64,000 nucleotides of DNA from Streptomyces sp. NRRL F-5126 (GTDB lineage: Bacteria > Actinomycetota > Actinomycetes > Streptomycetales > Streptomycetaceae): positions 124,001 through 188,000 of the forward strand of contig NZ_JOFZ01000010.1 of assembly GCF_000721265.1 (NCBI RefSeq). Reading direction: 5' to 3'. Of this stretch, positions 8,595-17,483 are shown one piece after another. Made by a program: the position numbers and the translations under genes. Within the stretch, counting starts at the first letter, position 1; every line of letters begins with the position of its first letter. The notes under the pieces are model-generated. The model did no database searches, had not been told where the DNA came from, and was given only the letters and a program-made list of their open reading frames with translations.

Positions 8595-9158
8595 TCAGGG
8601 CCTGGCGGGCCAGGCCGCCGCGAGCATGGCGCGGGTGTCCCCGAGCAGTTGGGGCAGCACCTTGGTGTGGCCGACGACCGGCATGAAGTTGGTGTCGCCG
8701 CCCCAGCGGGGCACCACGTGCTGGTGCAGGTGAGCCGCGATGCCGGCCCCCGCGACCGCGCCCTGGTTCATGCCGATGTTGAAGCCGTGCGCCCCTGACG
8801 CCCTGCGCAGCGCCGCCATGGCGTGCTTGGTGAACGCGGCGAGCTCCGCCGTCTCGGCCTCGTCCAGTTCGGTGTAGTCCGCGACGTGCCTGAACGGCAC
8901 GACCATCAGGTGACCGCCGTTGTACGGGTACAGGTTCAGCACCGCGTACACGCGCTCACCGCGCGCGATGACCAGGCCGTCCTCGTCCGACTTGGACGGG
9001 ATCGAGCAGAAGGGGCAGCCGTCCTCCGCACCTGATCCGCTGGGCTTGTTCTCACCCTGGATGTAGGCCATGCGGTGAGGCGTCCACAGGCGCTGGAACG
9101 CGTCCGGGCTGCCCACTCCGATCTGCTGCTCCGGCTCAGTCGTCATGCTGTGCAGCAT
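8595..9158 (-). CDS. HIT-family nucleotide hydrolase/transferase
   Basis: A histidine triad (H143-L-H145-Q-H147-VV) near the C-terminus marks the active site; the middle His forms the nucleotidyl intermediate. The lead-in CPFC (48-51) is the usual zinc-binding pair of the actinobacterial branch, and NLYPYNGGHLMVVPFRHV is the standard HIT core. These enzymes act on dinucleoside polyphosphates or AMP conjugates; the substrate here cannot be read from the sequence. The start is taken as the ATG at 9158; a second ATG at 9146 (MTTEPEQQ) is equally possible, and neither has a clear ribosome binding site. It is convergent with the preceding gene. Confidence 0.88.
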   Translation of the reverse strand: MLHSMTTEPEQQIGVGSPDAFQRLWTPHRMAYIQGENKPSGSGAEDGCPFCSIPSKSDEDGLVIARGERVYAVLNLYPYNGGHLMVVPFRHVADYTELDEAETAELAAFTKHAMAALRRASGAHGFNIGMNQGAVAGAGIAAHLHQHVVPRWGGDTNFMPVVGHTKVLPQLLGDTRAMLAAAWPARP

Positions 9159-9224
9159 AAGACGTCACACCCGCGTGGCGTGTCGCCGGTGTCCGCCCCC
9201 GGCGGCCGCCTGGATGCTGGTCCG

Positions 9225-9950
9225 ATGCACGACGAACCGGCATCCGGGCGGCTGGCGCGCTGGGAGCGGCGCACGGAGCTGCCGCTGCTCGCGGTCTCTC
9301 TCGTCTACCTCGCCGGGTACGCAGTGCGCGTGCTCGCCTGGGCGGCGCCCGAGGCCTGGCGCGACGCGGCGCTCGCGGTGGTGGCGGCCGCGTGGGCGGT
9401 GTTCGGCGCCGACTACGCGGTACGGATCGCGCTGAGCGGCGAGCGGTGGCGCTTCGTCCGCACGCACTGGCTGGACTCGCTCGTCCTGCTGCTGCCGCTG
9501 CTGCGGCCGCTGCGCCTGGTGAAGCTCCACTCGGCGGTCCGCAGGCACCGCGGGGGCGGGGGCGGGGGCGGGCTCTCGCTGTACGCGCGGGTGATGACGT
9601 ACGCGGGGCTTGCCGCCGTGCTGCTGACGTTCACCGCGGCGCTCACCGTGTACCACCAGGAGCGCCTGGCGCCCGGCGCGACGATCCGGACCTTCGGGGA
9701 CTCGGTGTGGTGGGCGGTCTCGGCGATCACGACCGTCGGGTACGGGGACGTGACGCCGGTGACACCGCTGGGGCGGACGGTGGCGGTGGGTCTGATGGTG
9801 TGCGGTGTGGCGCTGCTCGGCGCGGTGACGGGCTCGTTCTCGTCCTGGCTGATCGAGGTGTTCCGGCGCGAGGGCCGCGACGCGCCGGGCACGGACACGC
9901 CACCCGGGCCGCCGCCGGACGCGCGGCGGCCCCCGGAGGCAGGTGCCTGA
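9225..9950 (+). CDS. two-pore-helix potassium channel (KcsA-type pore)
   Basis: The 241-residue protein has TVGYGD (170-175), the K+ selectivity filter, preceded by the pore helix TFGDSVWWAVSAIT and followed by the inner helix (VAVGLMVCGVALLGAVTGSFSSWLI). Two or three more hydrophobic segments precede the pore domain (~21-40, ~46-66, ~83-98), so it resembles a voltage-sensor-like channel with a short S1-S4 region more than the two-helix KcsA. Residues ~108-116 are a run of glycines. The Pro-rich tail is probably disordered. ATG at 9225 fits the N-terminus; an upstream in-frame start at 9075 would overlap the divergent HIT gene. Confidence 0.85.
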   Translation: MHDEPASGRLARWERRTELPLLAVSLVYLAGYAVRVLAWAAPEAWRDAALAVVAAAWAVFGADYAVRIALSGERWRFVRTHWLDSLVLLLPLLRPLRLVKLHSAVRRHRGGGGGGGLSLYARVMTYAGLAAVLLTFTAALTVYHQERLAPGATIRTFGDSVWWAVSAITTVGYGDVTPVTPLGRTVAVGLMVCGVALLGAVTGSFSSWLIEVFRREGRDAPGTDTPPGPPPDARRPPEAGA

Positions 9951-10007
9951 CCTACGGCACGTGCCTGACGAGGGCCGCCGCGTGGCGTGTGTGCGCCAGT
10001 GCGTGCG

Positions 10008-11990
10008 TCAGATCTGGACGCGGTCCGCGACCACCCGCTCGATCTTGTCGAGCGCCTCGCCGCGCGGGATGCCGTTCTCCTGCGAGCCGTCGCGGTAGCG
10101 GAAGGAGACGGTGCCCGCGTGCATGTCGTCGTCACCGACGATGACCATGAACGGGACCTTGGCCCTCTGCTGGTTGCGGATCTTCTTCTGCATGCGGTCG
10201 GAGGACGAGTCCACCTCGACGCGCAGCCCGCGCCCGCGCGCCTCCCTGGCGAACTCCTCCAGGTAGGGCACGTGCGTGTCGCCGACGGGGATGCCCACGG
10301 CCTGCACCGGCGCGAGCCAGGCGGGGAAGGCGCCCGCGTAGTGCTCGAGCAGCACCGCGAAGAACCGCTCGATCGACCCGAACAGCGCACGGTGGATCAT
10401 GACGGGCTGCTGCTTGGTCCCGTCGGCCGCGGTGTACTCGAGGCCGAACCTGGCCGGCTGCTGGAAGTCGACCTGGATCGTGGACATCTGCCACGACCTG
10501 CCGATGGCGTCCTTCGCCTGGACGGAGATCTTCGGCCCGTAGAAGGCGGCGCCGCCCGGGTCGGGCACCAGCGGCAGGCCCTGCTTGTCGGCGGCCTGCT
10601 GGAGCGCCGCGGTGGCCTCGGTCCACTCCTCGTCCGTGCCCAGGAACTTGTCCGACTCGGGGTCGCGGGTCGACAACTCCAGCTCGAACTCGGTGAGGCC
10701 GTAGTCGCGCAGCAGGCCGAGGACGAAGGTGAGCAGCGAGTCCAGCTCGTCCGCCATCTGCTCCTTGGTGCAGTAGATGTGCGAGTCGTCCTGGGTGAAG
10801 CCGCGTGAGCGGGTGAGGCCGTGCACGACGCCGGACTTCTCGTAGCGGTAGACCGTGCCGAACTCGAACAGCCGCAGCGGCAGTTCGCGGTACGAGCGGC
10901 CTCGCGACTTGAAGATCAGGTTGTGCATGGGGCAGTTCATCGCCTTGAGGCGGTAGTTCTGCCCGTCGAACTCGATGGGCGGGAACATGCCCTCGTCGTA
11001 GTGCGGCAGGTGCCCCGAGGTCTCGAACAGCCGCTCGTGGGAGATGTGCGGGGTGTTGACGAACTCGTACCCCTCCACCTCGTGCCGCGCCCGGGAGTAC
11101 TGCTCCATCTCCTTGCGGATCACGCCGCCACGCGGGTGGAACACGGCGAGGCCCGAACCCAGCTCGTCGGGGAAGGAGAACAGGTCGAGCTCGCTGCCGA
11201 GCCTGCGGTGGTCGCGGCGCTCGGCCTCTGCCAGGAACTCCAGGTGCGCCTTCAGCTCGTCCTTCGAGGGCCACGCGGTGCCGTAGATGCGCTGGAGCTG
11301 CGGGTTCTTCTCGCTGCCCCGCCAGTACGCGGCGGCCGAGCGCATCAGCTTGAAGGCCGGGACCGCGCGCGTGGTGGGCAGGTGCGGGCCGCGGCACAGG
11401 TCCTTCCAGCACAGCTCGCCGGTCTTCGCGTCGAGGTTGTCGTAGATCGTCAGCTCGCCGGCGCCGACCTCGGCACCCGCGCCCTCGGCCGCGTCGGCGG
11501 CCTTGCCCTTGAGGCCGATCAGCTCGATCTTGTACGGCTCGTCCGCGAGCTCGGCGCGCGCGTCCTCGTCCGTGGTGACGCGGCGGGAGAAGCGCTGGCC
11601 CCGCTTCTGGATCTCCTGCATCCGCTTCTCGACGGCCTTGAGGTCCTCGGGCGTGAAGGGGCGCTCGACGTCGAAGTCGTAGTAGAAGCCGTCCTTGATG
11701 GGCGGCCCGATGCCGAGCTTGGCGTCGGGGAAGATGTCCTGCACGGCCTGGGCCATGATGTGGGCCGTCGAGTGGCGCAGGATGTTCAGGCCGTCGGGCG
11801 ACGAGATCTCCACGGGCTCGACGCTGTCGCCCTCGGCGACCTCGTACGCGAGGTCCTTGAGCTGCCCGTCCACGCGGGCCGCCACGACGGTGCGCTCGCC
11901 GGTGAAGAGGTCGGCGGCCGTAGTGCCCGTCGTCACCACGCGCTCTTCCCGCTCGGAATCGCGTTGGATGATCACACGGACGTCTGACAC
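10008..11990 (-). CDS. thrS: threonyl-tRNA synthetase
   Basis: This 660-residue class II aminoacyl-tRNA synthetase charges tRNA-Thr. In order there are an N-terminal TGS domain (~1-60), the editing domain with HSTAH (73-77), the catalytic core with [10 protein letters not shown] (zinc Cys and neighbours, ~349-358), [30 protein letters not shown] (motif 2), [20 protein letters not shown] (motif 3) and the anticodon-binding domain ([19 protein letters not shown]...). GTG at 11990 follows AGGGAGAG, a good ribosome site. The open frame extends to 13085 across the exonuclease gene on the other strand, which is spurious. The 190-bp gap to the divergent gene carries both promoters; I see no T-box. 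Confidence 0.97.
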   Translation of the reverse strand: MSDVRVIIQRDSEREERVVTTGTTAADLFTGERTVVAARVDGQLKDLAYEVAEGDSVEPVEISSPDGLNILRHSTAHIMAQAVQDIFPDAKLGIGPPIKDGFYYDFDVERPFTPEDLKAVEKRMQEIQKRGQRFSRRVTTDEDARAELADEPYKIELIGLKGKAADAAEGAGAEVGAGELTIYDNLDAKTGELCWKDLCRGPHLPTTRAVPAFKLMRSAAAYWRGSEKNPQLQRIYGTAWPSKDELKAHLEFLAEAERRDHRRLGSELDLFSFPDELGSGLAVFHPRGGVIRKEMEQYSRARHEVEGYEFVNTPHISHERLFETSGHLPHYDEGMFPPIEFDGQNYRLKAMNCPMHNLIFKSRGRSYRELPLRLFEFGTVYRYEKSGVVHGLTRSRGFTQDDSHIYCTKEQMADELDSLLTFVLGLLRDYGLTEFELELSTRDPESDKFLGTDEEWTEATAALQQAADKQGLPLVPDPGGAAFYGPKISVQAKDAIGRSWQMSTIQVDFQQPARFGLEYTAADGTKQQPVMIHRALFGSIERFFAVLLEHYAGAFPAWLAPVQAVGIPVGDTHVPYLEEFAREARGRGLRVEVDSSSDRMQKKIRNQQRAKVPFMVIVGDDDMHAGTVSFRYRDGSQENGIPRGEALDKIERVVADRVQI

Positions 11991-12179
11991 CGGTCTCTCC
12001 CTACACCGCACGGGCTGCCGCAGCGGTCGCTGCGCCCGTGAATCGTACCGAGCCCCGCCTGCGGTTCGCGAAACGATATGGCGACCGTAAAGACCGCGTA
12101 CCGCACGCCCTGTCCGGGTAACAACCGGTCCGTGCTGCGGTCCGCAGCCATCTGACATGCGCGCGCGAGGAGTTCGTGG

Positions 12180-12920
12180 ATGACGTTGTGGTACGAGGGG
12201 CCGCTGGCCGCGTTCGGGGCCGCGACCACGGGGAGGGACGCCGAGGGCGACAGGATCGTCTCCGCGGCGGTGGTGACGCAGGAGGCGCCCGGCACGCAGC
12301 CGCGTGTCACGCGATGGCTGGTGGACCCGGGCGTCCCGGTGCCGGCGCGGTCCTGTCCGAGCGAGGACTTCCTGCACCGCAACGGCCGGTGGCCCGCACC
12401 CGTGGTGGAGGAGATAGCGAGGGCGCTCGCCCGCGCGTGCGGGCTCGGTGTCCCGCTGGTGGTGCCGCACGCCTCGTACGGCCTTGCCGTGCTCGACCGC
12501 GAACTGCTGCGCCACCGGGCCTCCCGGCTCGCGCGCTACGTGGAGCCCGCGCGGCTGTGCGTACTCGATCCGTGCGTGCTGGACGGGCACTTGGCCCGGC
12601 ACCCGGCCAGGCGACGGCCAGGCCGCCACGATGCCCGCCGCGGGGTGGCGGAGCTGTGCGAGCGGTACGGCGTGGGTTACGCGGACGCGGACGAGCCCGC
12701 GCTGCGCGCGGTGGCCGCGCTTGAGGTCACACGGGCGCTGGGGCGGCGCTTCGCGACCCGGCTCGGCCGGCTGACCGCCGCCGAGCTGCACCGGTTGCAG
12801 GGCGCCTGGCACGCGGCGCAGGTCAGGCGGCCGTTCGGGCGCCGGGCGCCAGGGCGCGCCCGCGCGGGCGCCGCCGCCGGCTGGCCGCTGCCGCCCGACC
12901 GTCCGGCGACGGTCGTGTGA
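12180..12920 (+). CDS. DnaQ-fold (RNase T/Pol III epsilon-type) exonuclease homologue lacking catalytic residues
   Basis: The 246-residue protein aligns by eye with the Streptomyces 3'-5' exonuclease that starts '[18 protein letters not shown]'. The Exo I motif here is FGAATTG (12-18), so the catalytic D and E are G and A. Exo II, usually N/H-x-x-F-D, reads [13 protein letters not shown] (96-108). In Exo III the usual H-D-A-x-x-D becomes [12 protein letters not shown] (~166-177). At least the first three metal ligands are therefore missing while the frame stays open and flanking blocks are intact ([47 protein letters not shown]). It is probably a pseudoenzyme or a young unbroken pseudogene. 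AGGAG (12168-12172) precedes the ATG. Confidence 0.75.
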   Translation: MTLWYEGPLAAFGAATTGRDAEGDRIVSAAVVTQEAPGTQPRVTRWLVDPGVPVPARSCPSEDFLHRNGRWPAPVVEEIARALARACGLGVPLVVPHASYGLAVLDRELLRHRASRLARYVEPARLCVLDPCVLDGHLARHPARRRPGRHDARRGVAELCERYGVGYADADEPALRAVAALEVTRALGRRFATRLGRLTAAELHRLQGAWHAAQVRRPFGRRAPGRARAGAAAGWPLPPDRPATVV

Positions 12921-12958
12921 CGTCGCGCCGGGACGCTTCACGCGGCCCCGGACGCACG

Positions 12959-12989
12959 GAGGGCCGGCCCTCGTGGAGGACCGGCCCTC
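12959..12989. terminator. bidirectional hairpin between the exonuclease-like gene and tRNA-Val
   Basis: GAGGGCCGG at 12959-12967 pairs with CCGGCCCTC at 12981-12989, with further inner pairing. It lies between convergent genes and can serve both strands. Confidence 0.7.
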
Positions 12990-12995
12990 TGCCGG

Positions 12996-13067
12996 TGGGC
13001 GATACTGGGTTCGAACCAGTGACCTCTTCGGTGTGAACGAAGCGCTCTCCCACTGAGCTAATCGCCC
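12996..13067 (-). tRNA. tRNA-Val (anticodon CAC), copy 1
   Basis: The minus strand folds as a 72-nt cloverleaf. The acceptor is GGGCGAT/ATCGCCC with discriminator A, the D arm is GCTC/GAGC, the anticodon arm is CTTCG-TTCACAC-CGAAG with CAC, and the T arm is ACTGG-TTCGAAC-CCAGT. It decodes GUG. No CCA is encoded. It is identical across all 72 nt to the copy at 13189-13260. Confidence 0.97.
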
Positions 13068-13151
13068 GGCAACGCGTCGAACCATACAGGGCCCCGCCGG
13101 ATTCCAACAAACCGCGCCCTGGGGGCTCGCGGGGTGCCGCGCGCATGACGA

Positions 13152-13178
13152 AGCCCCCGGGACGACCTCCCGGGGGCT
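13152..13178. terminator. hairpin between the two tRNA-Val(CAC) copies
   Basis: A 10-bp perfect stem (AGCCCCCGGG / CCCGGGGGCT) with a 7-nt loop lies directly downstream of the tRNA-Val copy at 13189-13260 on the minus strand. The two tRNAs may therefore be separate transcripts. Confidence 0.75.
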
Positions 13179-13188
13179 CGCGCGGACG

Positions 13189-13260
13189 TGGGCGATACTG
13201 GGTTCGAACCAGTGACCTCTTCGGTGTGAACGAAGCGCTCTCCCACTGAGCTAATCGCCC
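13189..13260 (-). tRNA. tRNA-Val (anticodon CAC), copy 2
   Basis: This is the same 72-nt tRNA as at 12996-13067: anticodon CAC, discriminator A, no encoded CCA. Its own hairpin terminator follows at 13152-13178. Confidence 0.97.
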
Positions 13261-13315
13261 GTGCGCAGAGCACACGTTACCCCATGTCAGGAGCGCCCCC
13301 GCACGGGTTTCACCG

Positions 13316-13708
13316 TCACCGGCCGATCTTCCACGGCATGACGAAGCCGAAGTTCCACACGTACAAGGCGATCAGCCCCGCGACCACCACGGCGCCCGCG
13401 GCGGTGACGGCGATGTTCCTGCGCCTGACCCGCGGGTCCATGGCCTTCCGCGCACCCTCCGTGACCTTGCGCTTCGTCCAGCGCAGCACCCGCTGGGCCC
13501 AGACGAACTCGGTGCCCCACACCGCCATGCCGCCGAAGATGACCAGCCACCCGGGGCCCGGCAGGGGCAGCAGGACGATCCCGCCCGCGACGACGGCGAG
13601 GCCGACCACGAAGACGCCCACCCGCCACGCCGTGTGCAGGGGCCGGGACGCCTTGACGAAGCCGGGTGCGCGGGAGCCGAGCCCCGCGTCGTCACTCTCC
13701 GCGTTCAT
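13316..13708 (-). CDS. small membrane protein of the PGPGW (TIGR02611) family
   Basis: The 130-residue protein carries the diagnostic LPLPGPGWLVIFGG motif (PGPGW at 50-54) between hydrophobic helices (~29-48 and ~54-70), then a basic stretch (RVLRWTKRKVTEGARKAMDPRVRRRN) and a further C-terminal helix (~104-123). The function of the family is unknown. I chose the ATG at 13708 (MNAESDDAG); the open frame starts further up, but those residues have no protein character. It is divergent from ssgB with about 190 bp between them. Confidence 0.85.
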   Translation of the reverse strand: MNAESDDAGLGSRAPGFVKASRPLHTAWRVGVFVVGLAVVAGGIVLLPLPGPGWLVIFGGMAVWGTEFVWAQRVLRWTKRKVTEGARKAMDPRVRRRNIAVTAAGAVVVAGLIALYVWNFGFVMPWKIGR

Positions 13709-13899
13709 GCGGGTAAACGTACCGGACCGGCCGCCATTCACCGGTTTGGCCGAATGGGGCGAATCACAACACCGCTGTACGAGTGGCCCCAAGTGCCACA
13801 AAAAGGTCAGAGGGGTTTACAACGGCACCGTAGGTGGCATGTCGATTTCGCCGACGTGCGAATCCCCGAGCGCACACTGAGCGAAAGGCCCTGGCGCTT

Positions 13900-14313
13900 A
13901 TGAACACCACGGTCAGCTGCGAGCTGCACTTGCGCCTCGTTGTGTCGAGCGAGTCCTCTCTGCCTGTACCGGCGGGCCTGCGGTACGACACGGCCGATCC
14001 CTACGCCGTACACGCCACCTTCCACACCGGAGCCGAGGAGACGGTCGAGTGGGTCTTCGCCCGAGACCTCCTCGCCGAGGGGCTGCACAGGCCCACCGGC
14101 ACCGGCGACGTCCGTGTCTGGCCGTCCCGCAGCCACGGTCAGGGCGTCGTCTGCATCGCTCTGAGCTCCCCGGAGGGCGAAGCCCTGCTCGAAGCGCCGG
14201 CGCGGGCGCTCGAGTCCTTCCTGAAGCGCACGGATGCCGCGGTGCCGCCCGGCACCGAGCACCGCCACTTCGACCTCGATACGGAGCTCTCACACATCCT
14301 GGCCGAGAGCTGA
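13900..14313 (+). CDS. ssgB: sporulation-specific cell division protein SsgB
   Basis: The 137-residue protein is, as far as I can recall, identical or nearly so to Streptomyces coelicolor SsgB (MNTTVSCELHLRLVVSSESSLPVPAGLRYD...HFDLDTELSHILAES). SsgB recruits FtsZ to future septum sites at the start of sporulation-specific division. The length equals the family's, and the SALP-family core (DPYAVHATFHTGAEETVEWVFARDLL) is intact. The ATG at 13900 has only a distant, weak AAGG upstream. Its presence indicates a sporulating Streptomyces-type actinomycete. Confidence 0.97.
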   Translation: MNTTVSCELHLRLVVSSESSLPVPAGLRYDTADPYAVHATFHTGAEETVEWVFARDLLAEGLHRPTGTGDVRVWPSRSHGQGVVCIALSSPEGEALLEAPARALESFLKRTDAAVPPGTEHRHFDLDTELSHILAES

Positions 14314-14484
14314 GCCAGGAGCGAGCTGCCCGGTGCCGTCCGACTCGGGGAGACGGCACCGCGCGGGCAGGCATGAGCCGGTCGGGCGCCGCCGCCGCGG
14401 AACACACCGCGGCCGCGGCGCCGCCGCGTTCCTCGGCGTGATGTGCGCGGCCGCGGCGCACACGGGGAGGAGCACTAGAGTCGG

Positions 14485-15063
14485 ATGGTGCAGATCCCCC
14501 ATGACACCCGGATCGCCCTGGACACGGTGGTCGACCTGGTGAACACCGCCCCTGACGGCGGTCCCGGCAGCGCGCCGGCGGACGGACTGGACGACGTAGA
14601 CGCCCTGTACGCCTTCGCGCGGCTCCACCGCGTCAGCGGCGTCGGGAGCCTCGACGCCCGCGACCTCAGCGCCGTGCAGGCGGTGCGCGACCGCTTCGCC
14701 GAGGTCTTCGCGGCGCCCGACGCCGCATCGGCGGCCGCGCTGATCAACCGGCTGGTGGCGGAGGCGGGCACGACACCGCGCCTCACCGACCACGACGGCT
14801 ATGACTGGCACGTGCACTACTTCGCGCCCGGCGCGTCGGTGGCCGACCACCTCACCGCGGACTGCGGCATGGCACTCGCCTTCATCGTCGTCGCAGGCGA
14901 GCACGAGCGCCTGCGCCGCTGCGAGGCGCCGGACTGCGCACGCGCCTTCGTCGACCTGTCCCGCAACCGCTCGCGCCGCTACTGCGACGGCCGCACGTGC
15001 GGTAACAGGCTGCATGTCGCCGCCTACCGTGCGCGCCGCAAGGAATCCGGCAGCCGGGCCTGA
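14485..15063 (+). CDS. CGNR zinc-finger / ABATE-domain protein
   Basis: The 192-residue protein has an N-terminal ABATE domain, often seen in stress-related transcription regulators (RIALDTVVDLVNT, then an all-helical region), and a C-terminal treble-clef zinc finger with C146-x4-C151-x15-C167-x4-C172-GNR and a basic tail (LHVAAYRARRK) suited to nucleic-acid binding. GGGGAGGAGCA precedes the ATG. It lies downstream of ssgB, 171 bp away, on the same strand. Function is unproven. Confidence 0.85.
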   Translation: MVQIPHDTRIALDTVVDLVNTAPDGGPGSAPADGLDDVDALYAFARLHRVSGVGSLDARDLSAVQAVRDRFAEVFAAPDAASAAALINRLVAEAGTTPRLTDHDGYDWHVHYFAPGASVADHLTADCGMALAFIVVAGEHERLRRCEAPDCARAFVDLSRNRSRRYCDGRTCGNRLHVAAYRARRKESGSRA

Positions 15064-15071
15064 CCCCACGG

Positions 15072-15242
15072 CTACAGGACTAACAGGTCGTGGAGCGCCG
15101 CCGCGAGCAAGAGCGAGCCGATCACCGCCAGGAAGATCATCAGCGGCGGCTGGGACAGGGCGAAGAGGCAGCCGCGCTGCTCTTCGGAGGGAACGTACTG
15201 TTCCGGCGGTGCGGGGGACTGGTCCCCGGAGGTATCGAGCAT
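15072..15242 (-). CDS. small single-pass membrane protein with a TTA codon
   Basis: A 56-residue frame starts at the ATG at 15242 and ends at the TAG at 15072: MLDTSGDQSPAPPEQYVPSE, then EQRGCLFALSQPP, then a hydrophobic helix LMIFLAVIGSLLLAAALHDLLVL. The third codon from the end is TTA (15081-15083), which is rare in Streptomyces and depends on the bldA tRNA. The ribosome site is weak. The stop is 9 bp from that of the convergent CGNR gene. The composition (hydrophilic head, one clean helix) and the tight fit between neighbours support a real gene. Function is unknown. Confidence 0.6.
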   Translation of the reverse strand: MLDTSGDQSPAPPEQYVPSEEQRGCLFALSQPPLMIFLAVIGSLLLAAALHDLLVL

Positions 15243-15373
15243 CTCGGACAGATGATGACGCAGCCCGGCGGATGCTCATGACCAAGAACGCCCTCAGGAC
15301 CAGGAGTTCACCTGAAATCGTCGGTGACCGTCCAGTATGTGAACAGCCTTGACCGCCGCGCGACTCCTCCGGC

Positions 15374-15832
15374 TCAGATGCCGTGCTTCTTGAGGATCGC
15401 CTCGATGTCGCTGAAGTCCTCCGGTTTCCCCGCGTCCTTCGGCTGGGCCGCCGCCCTGGCCTGCGCCGCGGGCCTGCCGCCGCCCGCGCCGAGCGAGGGC
15501 GCCGACGCGCCGGGGGCGACCGCTTCACGCCCGGCCGCCGCCTTCGCGGCCTCCCTGCGCTCCTTGCGCGACATGCCGGAGCGCCGGTCCACCGCCCTGC
15601 TGACGAGGAAGAGCAGCGCCGCGATAGCGAGCACCCCGAACCCGGCCCAGGCCGTCGGGCTGAACGCCGTGTGAGCGACCCACTTCACCACGCCGGTCAT
15701 CGCCAGCCCGATGGGCACGAGCGAGTATGCGGCGATCTTGGTGGCGGTCAGGAACCGCTTGCGGTACGCCGTGACCGCGGCGATACCCAGCCCCGCGGCG
15801 GACACCGCGGCGCAGATGGTCTCGGCAATCAT
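15374..15832 (-). CDS. conserved three-helix membrane protein
   Basis: The 152-residue protein has hydrophobic segments at ~4-21, ~32-49 and ~58-79, then a basic cluster (RRSGMSRKERREAAKAAAGRE), an Ala/Pro/Gly-rich linker and a conserved-looking acidic end (PEDFSDIEAILKKHGI). I know such proteins only as conserved Streptomyces membrane proteins. AGGAGG stands 5 nt before the ATG at 15832, which decides the start. Upstream (15859-15890) the 11-mer TGTCGTACGTC occurs twice and may belong to the promoter region. Confidence 0.75.
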   Translation of the reverse strand: MIAETICAAVSAAGLGIAAVTAYRKRFLTATKIAAYSLVPIGLAMTGVVKWVAHTAFSPTAWAGFGVLAIAALLFLVSRAVDRRSGMSRKERREAAKAAAGREAVAPGASAPSLGAGGGRPAAQARAAAQPKDAGKPEDFSDIEAILKKHGI

Positions 15833-16063
15833 CCGGTCCTCCTGGCGGTGAGCCGCCGTCGTCCTGTCGTACGTCCTGCTGTCGTACGTCGTGTCGCGTT
15901 CGAACCTGTGTCTCCCTCTCCATCCTGCACCCGGCACACGGCCATCGGCCACGTTCCCGGCGGACCTCAGGGAGAAGTCCGGGGCGCGGTCCTCCCCAGG
16001 TGCCGTTCGATCACCGGCAGGCGCCGTACGAGCACGGGCCGCGGTCCTGCGAGACTGGCCCCC

Positions 16064-16570
16064 ATGAACGACTCCCCGCCCGCCGCCGTCGTCCTCGACG
16101 TGTGGTGCGAGCTCCAGTGCCCCGACTGCTTCAGCGCCCTCACCGACCTGGACCTGCTGCGCGAGAGGTACGGGGACCGCCTCGACGTGCGGCTGCGCCA
16201 CTTCCCGCTCGACAAGCACCGCCACGCGTTCGCCGCGGCGCAGGCGGCGGAGGAGGCGGCCGCGCAGGGCAGGGGCTGGGCGTACGCGGCCGCCGTACTG
16301 GCGCGCACCGGCGAACTCGGCGAGCGGGGCGAGGAGCTCCTCGTGGAGGCGGCGGCCGGCCTCGGCCTCGACGCGGAGGAGATCGACACGGCGCTGGTGG
16401 ACGGCCGGCACATCCTGGCCGTGGACGCCGACCACGCCGAGGGCAGGGCCATCGGCGTCACGGGCACGCCCACGTACGGGATCGGCGGCCGGCTGCTGGA
16501 CGCGTCCAGCAGCCAGGCCGGGGTGCGCGAGCGCATCGAGGAGATCGCCGACGGGCTGCTCGCCGGCTGA
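16064..16570 (+). CDS. DsbA-family thioredoxin-fold oxidoreductase
   Basis: The 168-residue protein has an N-terminal CXXC active site, C19-P-D-C22 (VWCELQCPDC), with an extra Cys at 15, a helical insertion, and the cis-Pro loop GVTGTPTYGIGG near the C-terminus. This pattern belongs to the cytoplasmic DsbA / 2-hydroxychromene-2-carboxylate isomerase-like group. There is no signal peptide, so it acts in the cytoplasm. The ATG at 16064 fits; the open frame runs much further upstream (15383) but is antisense to the previous gene. Confidence 0.85.
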   Translation: MNDSPPAAVVLDVWCELQCPDCFSALTDLDLLRERYGDRLDVRLRHFPLDKHRHAFAAAQAAEEAAAQGRGWAYAAAVLARTGELGERGEELLVEAAAGLGLDAEEIDTALVDGRHILAVDADHAEGRAIGVTGTPTYGIGGRLLDASSSQAGVRERIEEIADGLLAG

Positions 16571-16597
16571 CGCGGACCGCCACCGCCTGGACGGCTC

Positions 16598-17437
16598 TCA
16601 GAGCAGGGGCTTCCCGTAGTGGCGGAGGGTGACCTCGTAGCCGAGGGATTCGTAGAGCCGCACCGCCACGGCGTTGTCGCTGAAGACGTGCAGGCCGAGG
16701 CCGGTCGCGTCCCAGTCGAGCGAGACCCGCTCGGCGAGCAGCATCAGGGCGCGCCCGTACCCGCGTCCGCGGCTGTCCTCGTCGACCCGCACCTCGTAGA
16801 CGTACGCGCCGGGTCGCCCGGGCTCGATCTCCTGCCGCGCGACCCAGACCCTGCCCACCGCCTCGCCGCCGGCGAGCAGGACGCGGAAGGCGACGCCCGG
16901 GGTGGCGAGCCCGTCGGGCAGGTTCTGCCTGAGGCTCGACTCGGCCTTGGCGCGCGCCTGCTCGGGGGGCACGCCGCGGCGCACCCAGTTGCGCACGAAG
17001 TCGGCGCTCGACGCGGCCGACCAGCTCGCGAACTCGTCCTCGGTCATGGCGCGTTCGCCGATCCCGTCGGGCAGCACAGGGGCGGGTGCCGGCAGGCTCT
17101 TGACCATGGTGCGGCTGCGCTCCGCGTAGCCGAGGGCGCCCAGCATGCGCTGCGCCGCGGGGCGGCCGGCGGGCACGGAGGCGAGCACCTGGCGGCAGCC
17201 CCAGCCGCGCAGCACCTCCTCGGCGGCGAGCGCGGCCACAGTGCCGCGCCCCCTGCCCCTGTCGGGCTCGTCGATGCGCAGCGCCAGCACGACGCCGGCC
17301 GTGGGCCCGAAGGCGGGGTCGGTGCCGAGCTCCGCCGCGCCTACGGGACGCCCGTTCACGCACACCTGGTACGCGCGGTTCCTGACGCCGTCGGGCGTCT
17401 CGTCGAGCGGCCCGGTCGGCCGCAGGGTCGTGGTCAT
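16598..17437 (-). CDS. tandem-GNAT acetyltransferase
   Basis: The 279-residue protein contains two GNAT domains. The N-terminal one has an acetyl-CoA loop RGRGRGTVAALAAEEVLRGWG and ends LGALGYAERSRTMVKSL. The C-terminal one has VRVDEDSRGRGYGRALMLLAE and VFSDNAVAVRLYESLGYEVTLRHYGK. Both pyrophosphate-binding loops (R/Q-x-x-G-x-G/A) are intact. This arrangement resembles mycothiol synthase (MshD), but I do not claim that activity. The ATG at 17437 was chosen over the upstream frame start at 17509. Confidence 0.82.
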   Translation of the reverse strand: MTTTLRPTGPLDETPDGVRNRAYQVCVNGRPVGAAELGTDPAFGPTAGVVLALRIDEPDRGRGRGTVAALAAEEVLRGWGCRQVLASVPAGRPAAQRMLGALGYAERSRTMVKSLPAPAPVLPDGIGERAMTEDEFASWSAASSADFVRNWVRRGVPPEQARAKAESSLRQNLPDGLATPGVAFRVLLAGGEAVGRVWVARQEIEPGRPGAYVYEVRVDEDSRGRGYGRALMLLAERVSLDWDATGLGLHVFSDNAVAVRLYESLGYEVTLRHYGKPLL

Positions 17438-17483
17438 CAACGGATCTTCTACCCACAAGCGCCCGGCGCGTGATCCCGGGTGC

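Noticed and set aside
11991..12179. T-box leader for thrS
   Set aside because: No T-box sequence (TGGNACCGCG-type) or specifier stem could be seen in the 190-bp upstream region.
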